Both the position numbers and the translations under genes were made by a program. 64,000 nucleotides of DNA. Origin: Gemmatales bacterium. Lineage in GTDB: Bacteria; Planctomycetota; Planctomycetia; Gemmatales; Gemmataceae. Numbering within the stretch: the first letter of the stretch is position 1; every line of letters starts with the position of its first letter. The notes beneath the pieces are model-generated. The model was not told the origin of the DNA. It made no database searches and was given only the letters and a program-made list of their open reading frames with translations. The DNA is taken from the NCBI GenBank assembly GCA_026004675.1, contig BPJP01000001.1:124001-188000 (forward strand). Direction: 5' to 3'. Below, in pieces: positions 28,801 through 37,240 of this stretch.

Positions 28801-30090
28801 ATGGCCGGGAGCCGGCTGAGACGACTGATGCAGTTCGTTCGTAGCTTTGCCGCTTCTGACCGGGACGAGCGACATACAGACGGCTACTATTTGCAATGTT
28901 TTGCCGAACATCGCGACGAGGAGGCGTTCGCAGTACTCGTCCAGCGACACGGACCGATGGTTTTGGAGGTCTGTCGGCGAATGTTGAATGACCAGCACTT
29001 GGCTGAAGATGCTTTTCAAGCAACCTTCCTGGTGCTGGCGAAAAAAGCAGGGTCGATTCACCATCCGTCGAAACTCAATAACTGGCTATACGGTACCGCT
29101 TATCGCGTTGCTTCGCGGGAAAGAGCCAAAATGAAACGCCAGCGTGATCGAGAAAACTGTTTGCAAGATCCTTCTACTGTCGCCGCAAGGAATGATTCAC
29201 CTGCGGATTGCGTTCGCCCCGTTCTCGATGAAGAGCTCCAGCGATTGCCTGAAAAATACCGCCTGCCGATTTTGTGTTGCTGTATTGACGGCAAGACCCG
29301 CCAAGAGACGGCCCGATTGCTCGGTTGGTCCGAAGGCACGGTAGCAGGCCGATTGGCCCGCGCCCGCGACTTGCTTCGGCAACGGCTCGCTCGCCGCGGC
29401 ATCGAAGTCACAACGACTTTCCTCATGCTTTTATTGAGCAAGAGCGAAGCGACGGCAAAAGTGCCCCCGGTTTTGTCTTCGGCAGCCATACATATGGCTG
29501 TTTGTTTTGCAACGGATAAAGGCCTGGCTGGCGGGACGGTCCCGCCGGCCACTGTTTCTCTCGCCAATGGAGTTATCAAAGATATGTGGTTGTCAAATCT
29601 CAAATTCACCCTGGCCGGCTGTGTCCTCCTGGGCGTTCTCGCTTGGTCATTTTGGGCGTATGGGCTTTCCGGCCCCGAAGCGAACGCTGCAAAAGCGCCG
29701 CCTCCGGACAATGCCAATGTCGTCACTCTCTTCGTGTTGAGCCGGTACAACGGCTTCGGACCCTCGGCAGCAATCACGCCGCGAACGTACTACCGCTTTG
29801 AATTGAAAAGCGACGGTTCCTGGGAGTTCAAACAAACCCTCAAAAAAGGGTTCGCCAAGAGCGGCAAACTCTCGCCCAAAAAGCTCGCTGCATGGAAAAA
29901 AACCTTTCAAGACGCAGGGCTCTACACGCCCGTTAAGAAGCGCCCTATTCGAGCTGATGATGCGGCAACGACAACCATCATTGTCTTCGAGAATGACAAA
30001 AGTATCAGGCGAAATGTGGACCCTGCCCACCCCTTGGCTGTTCAATTGGAAAATCTGGTCCTTGCCGAGGTAAAACCGCCGGCGAAATGA
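28801..30090 (+). CDS. ECF sigma factor with membrane anchor and extracytoplasmic domain
   Basis: 429 residues. Residues 25-205 are an ECF sigma-70: region 2 (FAVLVQRHGPMVLEVCRRML, DAFQATFLVLAKKA, NWLYGTAYRVA) and region 4 (LPEKYRLPILCCCIDGKTR, ARLLGWSEGTVAGRLARARDLL). A hydrophobic stretch near 265-290 (KFTLAGCVLLGVLAWSFWA) crosses the membrane, and the last 130 residues (YYRFELKSDGSWEF, then LDNLVLAEVK-like end) would lie outside. This sigma-TM-sensor layout is typical of planctomycete ECF groups and makes the protein its own signal transducer, since no anti-sigma gene is adjacent. AAGGATTGGTG precedes the start. Confidence 0.88.
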   Translation: MAGSRLRRLMQFVRSFAASDRDERHTDGYYLQCFAEHRDEEAFAVLVQRHGPMVLEVCRRMLNDQHLAEDAFQATFLVLAKKAGSIHHPSKLNNWLYGTAYRVASRERAKMKRQRDRENCLQDPSTVAARNDSPADCVRPVLDEELQRLPEKYRLPILCCCIDGKTRQETARLLGWSEGTVAGRLARARDLLRQRLARRGIEVTTTFLMLLLSKSEATAKVPPVLSSAAIHMAVCFATDKGLAGGTVPPATVSLANGVIKDMWLSNLKFTLAGCVLLGVLAWSFWAYGLSGPEANAAKAPPPDNANVVTLFVLSRYNGFGPSAAITPRTYYRFELKSDGSWEFKQTLKKGFAKSGKLSPKKLAAWKKTFQDAGLYTPVKKRPIRADDAATTTIIVFENDKSIRRNVDPAHPLAVQLENLVLAEVKPPAK

Positions 30091-30566
30091 GCAAAGCCAT
30101 GTCGGGAGGGAAAGCGCTCCTTTCCCTCCGCTTCGACTTACATCAACCTCAATTCATGCCAATTTCGACTGGTGCGCTCAAATACCTTCGGACCAGACGC
30201 AAGCCCGTTGCTCTGCGTGGTACTGACCGGAAGTGTGCCGAACGATTTGGCGGGTGCAGGAAACGTGTTTGACTGCGGCATAACGTTTAACAAATGATCG
30301 GTCCCGCCTTTATTGGGGCGAAACAGTCGCAATTGGGTCGCTTTTTTTGCGTTCACGGCGCTCGCCAAACCCATGCGTCAAATGGAGACCCCCGTCGGGG
30401 CCGTTCGAACGTAAGAAAGCGCGGACGCAACGGAGCACGTCCCTCCAACCTACCGGCCGCACCCTCGCCAGCCTTCAGGCATTTTCTCTATTATCTTGGC
30501 CGCTGCTTATGGCTACGATGACTCTGGCTATCGACACGATTCCTTTCGCCGGATTTTGCGAGGACT
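30091..30566 (+). other. Intergenic region without a recognised gene
   Basis: 476 bases between the sigma factor and the iron-type binding protein. Several short open frames exist but none has a ribosome binding site, codon pattern or sequence I recognise. GACCCCCGTCGGGGCC near 30391 could fold as a short hairpin. It presumably holds the promoter of the downstream lipoprotein gene. Confidence 0.5.
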
Positions 30567-31601
30567 ATGGTTGGCATGCGGACGTTCACCGTTCTTGTCT
30601 TTTGTTTGCTGGCGTTGGTTACCGGCTGTTCGTCGAATCCGCGGGTCGTGCTGTACTGTGCTCAGGACCGCGAGTTTGCCGAGCCGATCCTAGAGTCGTT
30701 TCGCCAGCGAACCGGGATCGAGGTGGCCGTCCAGTTCGATACGGAAGCCAACAAGTCGGTGGCTCTCTATCAGCAATTGCTGCGTGAACGCCAGAGGCCG
30801 CGCTGCGATGTTTTCTGGAACAACGAGATTCTCGGAACGATCCGGCTGCAAAAGGCGGGGCTGTTACAGCCGTATTCCAGCCCATCGGCGATCGATTTTC
30901 CCGATTTCAGCCGACCCGCTGACCGGACGTGGCAGGCATTCGCTGCCCGGGCCAGAATTCTGATCGTCAATACCGAACTTGTCGCCGAGAGCGACCGCCC
31001 CCAAAGCATCTTCGATCTGACGAAGCCGAAGTGGACCGGCAAGGCAGTCATGGCGTTGCCGCAATTCGGCACAACCGCCACACAGGCAGCTTGTCTTTTT
31101 GAAGTCCTGGGGCCGGAAAAGGCCAAACAGTTCTATCTCGATTTGAAAGCCAATGGGATTTCGATTGTGCCGGGCAACAAGCAAGTGGCCGAAGCGGTTG
31201 CTGCCGGGAAGTTCGCCGTCGGCTTCACCGACACCGACGATGCCATCGTCGAACTCGAAGCGGGCAAGCCGGTGGCCATCGTTTTTCCCGATCGCGACGG
31301 GCACAAAGATCATCCTCGCTTCGGCACGCTGTTCCTTCCTAACACCGTGGCCATCGTCCGCAACAGTCCCAATCCGAAGGGAGCCAGGCAATTAGTGGAT
31401 TATCTTCTGAGTGCGGAAGTGGAAACGCGACTGGCGCAACAGGGGAGCCGGCAGATTCCGTTGAATCCCAAGATCAAAATTCGGCCGCACCCCCAAATTG
31501 AAACGCCGGCAACCGTCCGGGAAATGGAGGTCGATTTCGTCAAGGCAGCGAGTTTATGGGAGGAAACCCAGCGATTTCTGCGCGAGCAATTTGCGCGCTA
31601 A
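30567..31601 (+). CDS. Extracellular solute-binding lipoprotein, Fe(III)-type (FbpA-like)
   Basis: 344 residues. The start MVGMRTFTVLVFCLLALVTGC carries a lipobox (LVTGC), so it is a lipoprotein; an internal ATG at 30576 is an equal alternative start. The rest is a two-lobed type 2 periplasmic binding protein like the ferric-iron and 2-aminoethylphosphonate binders: VVLYCAQDREFAEPIL, FDTEANKSVALYQQL, DVFWNNEIL, ALPQFGTTATQAA, FAVGFTDTDDAIVEL and LPNTVAIVRNSPNPKGARQL. No permease or ATPase gene follows, so the transporter partner must be elsewhere. The ligand cannot be fixed from sequence, and an anion or polyamine is possible. Confidence 0.83.
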   Translation: MVGMRTFTVLVFCLLALVTGCSSNPRVVLYCAQDREFAEPILESFRQRTGIEVAVQFDTEANKSVALYQQLLRERQRPRCDVFWNNEILGTIRLQKAGLLQPYSSPSAIDFPDFSRPADRTWQAFAARARILIVNTELVAESDRPQSIFDLTKPKWTGKAVMALPQFGTTATQAACLFEVLGPEKAKQFYLDLKANGISIVPGNKQVAEAVAAGKFAVGFTDTDDAIVELEAGKPVAIVFPDRDGHKDHPRFGTLFLPNTVAIVRNSPNPKGARQLVDYLLSAEVETRLAQQGSRQIPLNPKIKIRPHPQIETPATVREMEVDFVKAASLWEETQRFLREQFAR

Positions 31602-31825
31602 TGCGCTGCCAATCCCGCGTTCTCCCGTCTGGGTGGCACGCTCTGAGCGAAGCGAACGGCGTGGCCAGGCACCACCAACTGACGGTGTTTCCAGCGAGCG
31701 TCGTGCTGTCAGCGAGACGAGGGGACCGTCAACTAATGCTATTATTCTGTCGGAGGAGGAGTTCCTGCGTGAGTTGCGGAAGATTTAATAACCCTGTGGA
31801 TGAAAGCAGTCATATCAATAGTACC

Positions 31826-31856
31826 AAGGCCCGGCTCCCTGCGGGGGTCGGGCCTT
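31826..31856. terminator. GC-rich hairpin between convergent genes, possible terminator
   Basis: Perfect eight-base arms AAGGCCCG (31826-31833) and CGGGCCTT (31849-31856) around a 15-base loop. No long T-run follows in either direction. It lies between the binding-protein gene (+) and the repeat-protein gene (-) and lies just past the corrected end of the latter, so it probably ends transcription from one or both. Confidence 0.5.
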
Positions 31857-31887
31857 TCATAAAATTTGGACATCGACAGCAGTTCAT

Positions 31888-32251
31888 CTAAAAAAAAGAA
31901 CACCACCGCTGCCCACTCTTTTTTGACACCCTTCGCCGAGCCAATGACCCGGCCAGCCTTTCGAACATCGCCATTGCTTTCGATTTTGCCGACAACTCGC
32001 CCCGACATTCGCACGTCGCCGTTCTTCTCGACCTTGCCAACGATCCGACCACGAATGCGAATGTCCCCGTTCGCTTCGATCTTGCCAACGACTTTTCCTT
32101 TGATGCGGATGTTGCCGTTGCTCTCGAATTTACCAACGACCCGACCGCGGATACGAATGTCGCCGTTCGCCTCGATCTTTGCAAAGACGGAACCATTGCG
32201 ACGAAGATCTTGGCCGGGGGCTAGGAGCAAAAGAGTGAGGAGGATAGTCAT
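31888..32251 (-). CDS. Small secreted protein made of 16-residue repeats (probable frameshift at its end)
   Basis: About 120 residues from ATG 32249-32251, with a short hydrophobic N-terminus (TILLTLLLLAPG). Five imperfect repeats of 16 residues follow, e.g. GKIEANGDIRIRGRIV, GKVEKNGDVRMSGRVV, GKIESNGDVRKAGRVI, then a hydrophobic end AAVVFFF. The regular xVxxNGDxRxxGxVxGK pattern suggests a small beta-solenoid, as in bactofilin-like polymer-forming proteins. As sequenced, the frame runs on to 31742 through the hairpin at 31826-31856. If the eight-T run (31889-31896 region) is really seven, the protein stops at TAG 31888-31890, right before the hairpin, which I prefer. Confidence 0.6.
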
Positions 32252-32314
32252 TTCATCACCAAAGATCAGTTTCCCCAAGACCCATGCCCGCCGCAGGCGT
32301 TCATTACACAGAAA

Positions 32315-32618
32315 TTATCCCAGCACTTCAACCAGTTCCTCAACCTTGGCAGCACCGATTTTTTTCCGCTAGTGCCCTCACTGCCTCGATGTCTTGGATA
32401 CTATCCCCGCCGCCATTGACGCTGGCAGGTCATCCTCGTTTCTTCCCAGCAGGACGACCAAGACTTTTCACGATTGTGTTTTTGTAATTGGAGATAAGGT
32501 TGGTAGCCAGTTCTATTCTGTGCGTACACTTGATGTGTTCCTGGATATCCAGCGGCTTGGCATCCTTGCCGGGCTTGTCGAGCGCTTTGACGACTTGCCC
32601 TTTGGTTTTTGGCCTCAT
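32315..32618 (-). pseudogene. Decayed copy of a small planctomycete AT-hook-type protein
   Basis: Starts MRPKTKGQVVKALDKPGKDA and continues KPLDIQEHIK, ATNLISNYKNTIVKSLG, then GKKRG followed by TGA where an AT-hook-like GRP is expected (a single CGA to TGA change would do it). Past the stop the same frame reads PASVNGGGDSIQDIEAVRALAEK. A seven-A run at 32358-32364 (coding strand) then shifts the frame; with six A the protein would end IGAAKVEELVEVLG at 32315. I recall similar small proteins, with a basic linker and a DIxAVxxLxxxxGAxxV end, being common in Gemmataceae; this is from memory. A stop codon plus a frameshift, with another stop TAA upstream, point to real decay here. Confidence 0.5.
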
Positions 32619-32966
32619 TCCCCCCTGGCTGTTGTCATTCGCTTAGGGGGTGTCTTGGCTCATTCGTGTAACATCGACGAGTGCGAGCCTCGTGCTTGTC
32701 GGTGCATCAGACCAGTGCCATTCCAGCACTTGCTCAGCCCATCACGCTGTTATCGGCGCGCGTCTTTCCATCTGCGCGACGTGGGGTACCGTCGACGAAC
32801 GGTGATTTTCGAGGCGTGAGGGGTAAGGAGCGACAGGCGAAGGCACGCGTGTTTCGGCTGTTCCTGGTTGCCAAGGCGTTTGTTGTCTGTTAGATTCCAT
32901 CCATTGACCCACCCTGAATTCTTCAGCCGAAGCCAACATTCGTAGCCATTAACAATGGAGGGAGAG

Positions 32967-34205
32967 ATGCGTCGCTGGTGTATGCTCGCTGTGGTTGTGT
33001 TGATTTTTTGGCAATCGCGGGCTTCCTCGCAAACCGAGTGGCCGCAATTCCGCGGTCCCAACCGGGACGGGATTTCTCCCGACAAAGGGCTTTTGAAAAA
33101 ATGGCCTGAAGGCGGTCCGAGGCTGATCTGGAAAGCGACCGGTTTGGGGAGCGGGTATTCCAGTGTGGCCGTCGCCGGGGGCAAAGTGTTTTCCCTTGGC
33201 AACACAAAAGGGAAAACCTACTTATGTGCCTTTAGCCAAAAAGACGGCAAAAAATTGTGGGCCACCGAGGTTGGGCCCCAAGGCGGGAACCTCGGTTCGA
33301 CACCCACCGTCGACGGCGATCGCGTCTATGCGGTCGGCCAGGAAGGCGATTTGATCTGTGCCAAGACCGCCGACGGCGAACTCGTTTGGCGCGTCAACTT
33401 CAAACGAGATTTCGGCGGTGCCTGCGGCGGCTGGCGCTTCACCGAATCTCCCTTGATCGATGGCGACAAATTGGTTTGCACTCCCGGAGGCAAAGATGCC
33501 GGCATTGTCGCTCTCGACAAACTGACCGGCAAAGTGATTTGGAAATGTGCCATTCCCGTCCAACAAACCCGCGCCGGCTATGCTTCGATTATGATTGCCC
33601 AGCAACAAGGAATTAAGATTTACGTGCAATTGATGGCGGCGGGCGTGGTTGGCGTTCGGGCCAGCGACGGGAAATTTTTGTGGATTTATGACAAATTGGG
33701 TCGAAATACCGCCAACATCCCCAATCCGATCGTACTCGGGGACTACCTCTTTTGCTCCGCCGGCTATGGTAAAGGGGCGGCTCTTTTGAAATTGACCGCC
33801 CAAGGAGACAGTGTCACCTTTGACGAGGTGTACTTTAACCGAGAGCTGACCAACAAGCATGGCGGGTTGCTGGTAGTCGGCGACTACGTTTACGGTGACC
33901 GTGACGATAGCGGCCGGCCCCAATGTGCCGAAGTCAAGACGGGAAGAATTGTTTGGCGCAAACAAGACCGCGGCCCCGGCACCGGTTCCGCCGCCATGAC
34001 TTATGCCGACGGCCATCTCTACGTCCGTTTCCAAAACGGCGTCATGGCGCTGGTACCGGCCACGCCGAATGGTTACACGGAAGTCAGCACCTTCAAGATT
34101 CCGGGTTCGCGAGGCCGAAGTTGGGCGCATCCGGTCGTCATCGGCGGCCGGCTTTATCTCCGCGAACAAGACACCATCCTCTGTTACGACGTCAAAGCAA
34201 AATAA
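32967..34205 (+). CDS. Secreted PQQ-like beta-propeller protein
   Basis: 412 residues from ATG 32967, which has GGAGGGAG directly before it (the frame opens at 32955). A signal peptide (about 1-20) precedes SQTEWPQFRGPNRDG, the usual N-terminus of planctomycete PQQ-repeat proteins. Repeated propeller blades follow, each with an A-x-D/K-G-x-x-x-W type motif: FSQKDGKKLWATEVG, AKTADGELVWRVNF, LDKLTGKVIWKCAI, RASDGKFLWIYDK, EVKTGRIVWRKQD. No catalytic dehydrogenase features are visible, so it is more like BamB or YncE than a true quinoprotein enzyme. It stands alone and is followed by a strong terminator. Confidence 0.88.
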   Translation: MRRWCMLAVVVLIFWQSRASSQTEWPQFRGPNRDGISPDKGLLKKWPEGGPRLIWKATGLGSGYSSVAVAGGKVFSLGNTKGKTYLCAFSQKDGKKLWATEVGPQGGNLGSTPTVDGDRVYAVGQEGDLICAKTADGELVWRVNFKRDFGGACGGWRFTESPLIDGDKLVCTPGGKDAGIVALDKLTGKVIWKCAIPVQQTRAGYASIMIAQQQGIKIYVQLMAAGVVGVRASDGKFLWIYDKLGRNTANIPNPIVLGDYLFCSAGYGKGAALLKLTAQGDSVTFDEVYFNRELTNKHGGLLVVGDYVYGDRDDSGRPQCAEVKTGRIVWRKQDRGPGTGSAAMTYADGHLYVRFQNGVMALVPATPNGYTEVSTFKIPGSRGRSWAHPVVIGGRLYLREQDTILCYDVKAK

Positions 34206-34223
34206 TCCTCGAAAATCGGCCAC

Positions 34224-34272
34224 AAGCGGAATGCGAATGGCGGGGCAGCCGCCTCGGATTCCGCTTTTTTTT
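34224..34272 (+). terminator. Rho-independent terminator after the PQQ-repeat gene
   Basis: Arms AAGCGGAAT (34224-34232) and ATTCCGCTT (34258-34266) enclose an inner GGCGG/CCGCC hairpin and are followed by a run of eight T. It lies 19 bases after the stop at 34205. Confidence 0.85.
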
Positions 34273-34286
34273 CCGTCTTGGGTTGT

Positions 34287-36080
34287 CTACACCTGCAAAC
34301 CCACGGCACGCATCAAAGCCAAAGCGTTGCTCTTTTGGACAATGCCGGGTCTCAGCACGTAATCGAACGAAATGGAGCCGTCAGCAAACTGGTCCTCGAA
34401 GTGCACGTTGGCTGCCTGGTCGCCGAGCTGGTCGGCAATGTGCGTCAGCGCCAAATCGTGCGTGGTCAACAAACCGATCGCCCCAGCTTCGATCAAAGTG
34501 CGGACGATCGCTTCGGCACCGATCTTGCGATCGTGGGAGTTAGTGCCGTTGAGAAGTTCATCGAGGAGAAAGAGTACCGGGATCGGCCCCTGGGTCATGG
34601 CGACGATCTGGCGGATCCGTGAGATTTCGGCGAAGAACCGCGATTGCCCGGCTTGTAAAGAATCTTGAATGCGCATGGTGGCCCCGATCGCCAAGGGCGA
34701 AAGGCGAACGGATTTGGCCTTCACCGGCGCTCCTGCCAGAGCCAGGACGGTATTGACGCCGACGGTTCTCAGAAGAGTGCTCTTGCCGGACATGTTCGAA
34801 CCGCTGACCACAAAGACGCGGGTTGGATTTCCCAGACAGAGAGAATTGCGGACACATTTTTTATCAGGGATAAGCGGATGGCCGATTTCGACGCCATCGA
34901 ACAGAGGACCGTGTTCGCAGAGTTCAGGGAAAGGATCGCTGGGATTCTCGTAGGCGTAGGCGGACAAGGCGCAAAGGGCTTCGAATTCTCCGACGGTATC
35001 CAGCCAGCCGGCGATGCCGCGCCCGCAGATGCGCCGCCACCCTTCGATGAGGAAAGCAAGTTGAGTGGTGTAGAGGAAAAACGGAGCGATGGTGGCGAAG
35101 TAGCGATTTTCCGTGGCATTGAGCCAGGCAACCAGATTGCCGAGCCGGGCGATCAGTTGGGATGCGGGTCTGCCGGCCGTCGTCGCGTCTTTTTGCAACT
35201 GCTTCAGCAGCGGCGCATCAAACGGCTCGTTTTCCAGAATCTGCAACACGCCGGCGAAAACGGCCAACTGCTGCGCCTTTCGCTCAACCGGTCCGACGAC
35301 CGATTCGACGCCGGCTTTCAAGTAATAGCCGTACGCGCTTTGCAATGCCAGGGCAACCAACATCGGCGTGGCTTCCAGCTCACCAGAGAGGAAGCTGACA
35401 ATCGTCGCGAACGTGAAGGCGACGAGCAACACGGGGGGCCAACGCAACCAAAACGGCCTCAGCATTGGCTCGGCTTCTCCCCAGCGGACCAGTTCGTTCA
35501 GGTCGCCAACGTGCGAACCATCGAGCCGGTCCGATGACAAGAGAGCAATATGCTCGCGCAAATCGACGTTGGACCGAAGCTCGTCGACGGCCTGTTGTCT
35601 TTGTCGAATCACATCCAATTCTGCTGGTGCCAGCAGCCAGCGGGCCAGCGTCGCTTCGCCCACGCCGGTTTTGACGAGGCACATGCGCTCGAACACGGAG
35701 CCTGGACCGAAGATGTCGAGGTCGAAGGCGTAAGGATGGTTTTCTGGAACGTGTTTTTCGCCGGTGGTACCCGACCATTTGCCTTCGAGACGTTCCAGGG
35801 CGAGTTGGTACCAGCGGACGCGTTGATGAGCGAGGTGGCACGCTTTTTGTACCCGTTCATGCCAGGCGGCCAAGGCAAGAAAAGAAACGACGAAGAGCAC
35901 CAGCCAAAGCGGACTGAGGACGCCCACGACGAACACCAGATACGTTGCCGCCAGCCCGGCGAAAAAGACTGCGACCCGACCGTTGCCCACTTTCGCCTCG
36001 AGACGATCGACTTCCGACTTCACCGTCGAAGCCGACTGCAAGCGCCGTTCGTATTCCAGTTGGGGATTGGCTGATTCCAT
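34287..36080 (-). CDS. Membrane-associated MutS-family ATPase
   Basis: 597 residues from ATG 36080 (a GTG at 36116 would add 12). The C-terminal 200 residues are a MutS ATPase: Walker A SGSNMSGKSTLLRTVGVN, DSLQAGQSRFFAEISRI, Walker B LFLLDELLNGTNSHDR and TTHDLALTHIAD. The N-terminal half lacks the mismatch-binding and connector domains of MutS1. Instead it has two hydrophobic pairs (about 45-75, VAVFFAGLAATYLVFVVGVL and on; about 215-255), so it is probably anchored in the membrane. Similar 600-residue MutS-like proteins exist in Bacteroidetes and Planctomycetes with unknown roles. A function in mismatch repair should not be assumed. Confidence 0.85.
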   Translation of the reverse strand: MESANPQLEYERRLQSASTVKSEVDRLEAKVGNGRVAVFFAGLAATYLVFVVGVLSPLWLVLFVVSFLALAAWHERVQKACHLAHQRVRWYQLALERLEGKWSGTTGEKHVPENHPYAFDLDIFGPGSVFERMCLVKTGVGEATLARWLLAPAELDVIRQRQQAVDELRSNVDLREHIALLSSDRLDGSHVGDLNELVRWGEAEPMLRPFWLRWPPVLLVAFTFATIVSFLSGELEATPMLVALALQSAYGYYLKAGVESVVGPVERKAQQLAVFAGVLQILENEPFDAPLLKQLQKDATTAGRPASQLIARLGNLVAWLNATENRYFATIAPFFLYTTQLAFLIEGWRRICGRGIAGWLDTVGEFEALCALSAYAYENPSDPFPELCEHGPLFDGVEIGHPLIPDKKCVRNSLCLGNPTRVFVVSGSNMSGKSTLLRTVGVNTVLALAGAPVKAKSVRLSPLAIGATMRIQDSLQAGQSRFFAEISRIRQIVAMTQGPIPVLFLLDELLNGTNSHDRKIGAEAIVRTLIEAGAIGLLTTHDLALTHIADQLGDQAANVHFEDQFADGSISFDYVLRPGIVQKSNALALMRAVGLQV

Positions 36081-36183
36081 CGAAAAGCCCGCCGTGCTTT
36101 TTTTGACCGCGATCACCTCCGAGGTATCATAGCGGCACCCATTGCGAAGCGTACCATGGCGAGATGCTGCCGGTGGCGTTTGC

Positions 36184-37185
36184 TTATGTTTCTTCCCATT
36201 CGATTTCGACCTCCGTGTCGCCCTTGACGGCCGGTGCCGGCGGAGCGGTCGAGTTCAGCCAATTGGCGACCCATGTATCGATGAACAGCTGGCCGACGTG
36301 ATAAATGGCGATGGGAACGAGTGCAAGCGGATAGCCGGCAAAATAGGTACTGGCCAGATAAAGCGAGACGGGCAGCGTTTTCTGGCTGCAGGAAAAACCG
36401 ACGGCAATTTGCTCCGCACGCGCGAATTTCCAAAGTCTGCTTGTGCCAAGCCCGACGTAAAGGGCGAGGGAGTGCAAACCGGCCGCAGCCGACGCCGATA
36501 CGAAAAGGGCCCACACCGGCATCGCTCCGGTTCGCTCGTGCAACTCGGCGAAAACGTTGGCCATCGCCTTGAGAATGACCGTTAGAATGAGCAGACGGGA
36601 TAGCACGCCCAAGACGGTTTTGTAGCGATCGGCCGATTGTGCCAGAAAGCGGATTCCCCTCAGCCCCTGCCCCACAGTAAACGGCACGACCAAAACAAGA
36701 AACAATCCGCGCATCATGGCCACGCCGTTTACTTCGACGGCGGTGCCGCTGCCGAAGGTCAGCCACGCGGTCGTGACGAGCCAGCTTGTCGCCGTGGTCA
36801 GGACCGAGACGAGCAGTGCGACAGCGTCGTTGCCGCCTGCCAACCGGGTCCAAATCAGCGACGACGCCACGGTGCACGGCACACTGGCGACGATCAAAAG
36901 GCCAATGCGGAAATCCTCGCCTGGCATCCATTTCCCGAGCAGCCAGGCCAGAAACGGAACGAGAGCATAGCTGATAAGAACAGCCCAGATCGCAGGCATT
37001 GGCCGGACGAAAGCATGAAACAAATCCCGGCTGTTCAGACTCCAGGCACTCAAAAACAAAGCGGAACCGACGATGAGGCGAGGTTCGACATGGGCTGTCC
37101 AAGCCAACCAGTTCGGCCTCCCCCAGGCAACAAGAGCTGACGCCGTCAGCAACAGTAAGAACCAGTTTCTGCGAAGAAAACCCAT
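36184..37185 (-). CDS. Bile acid:sodium symporter family transporter (SLC10A7-like)
   Basis: 333 residues from ATG 37185 (AGG a few bases upstream). About ten membrane helices span the protein. The family core is seen in SLNSRDLFHAF, IGLLIVASVPCTVASSLIW, TRLAGGNDAVALLVSVLTT and SCSQKTLPVSLYL, which match the SLC10A7/YfeH branch rather than the classic bile-acid carriers. It probably cotransports an organic anion with Na+; the substrate is unknown. It is followed by the membrane MutS-like gene on the same strand 67 bp on and preceded by the sulfatase gene, whose stop is 56 bp upstream of this start. Confidence 0.87.
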   Translation of the reverse strand: MGFLRRNWFLLLLTASALVAWGRPNWLAWTAHVEPRLIVGSALFLSAWSLNSRDLFHAFVRPMPAIWAVLISYALVPFLAWLLGKWMPGEDFRIGLLIVASVPCTVASSLIWTRLAGGNDAVALLVSVLTTATSWLVTTAWLTFGSGTAVEVNGVAMMRGLFLVLVVPFTVGQGLRGIRFLAQSADRYKTVLGVLSRLLILTVILKAMANVFAELHERTGAMPVWALFVSASAAAGLHSLALYVGLGTSRLWKFARAEQIAVGFSCSQKTLPVSLYLASTYFAGYPLALVPIAIYHVGQLFIDTWVANWLNSTAPPAPAVKGDTEVEIEWEET

Positions 37186-37240
37186 GCCCTGCCTATCGTA
37201 CAAACCGGCATGGAAACGCCATGGCATTCAAGCGGTGTTA

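Noticed and set aside
31602..31790. Arg/Ser-rich stretch after the iron-type binding protein as a small gene or mobile-element remnant
   Set aside because: The open frame reads from inside the upstream gene and has no start signal. It could be an intergenic repeat, but no second copy is seen in this window.
32430..32432. The TGA in the small AT-hook-like gene as a third selenocysteine codon
   Set aside because: The expected residue is Arg, not Cys, and only a very small, poor hairpin follows. The gene also has other lesions, so decay is the simpler reading.
36113..37102. 329-residue frame overlapping the SLC10A7-like transporter
   Set aside because: It is an alternative frame of the same strand, rich in Arg and Ser with no helices; the transporter frame has the family motifs.
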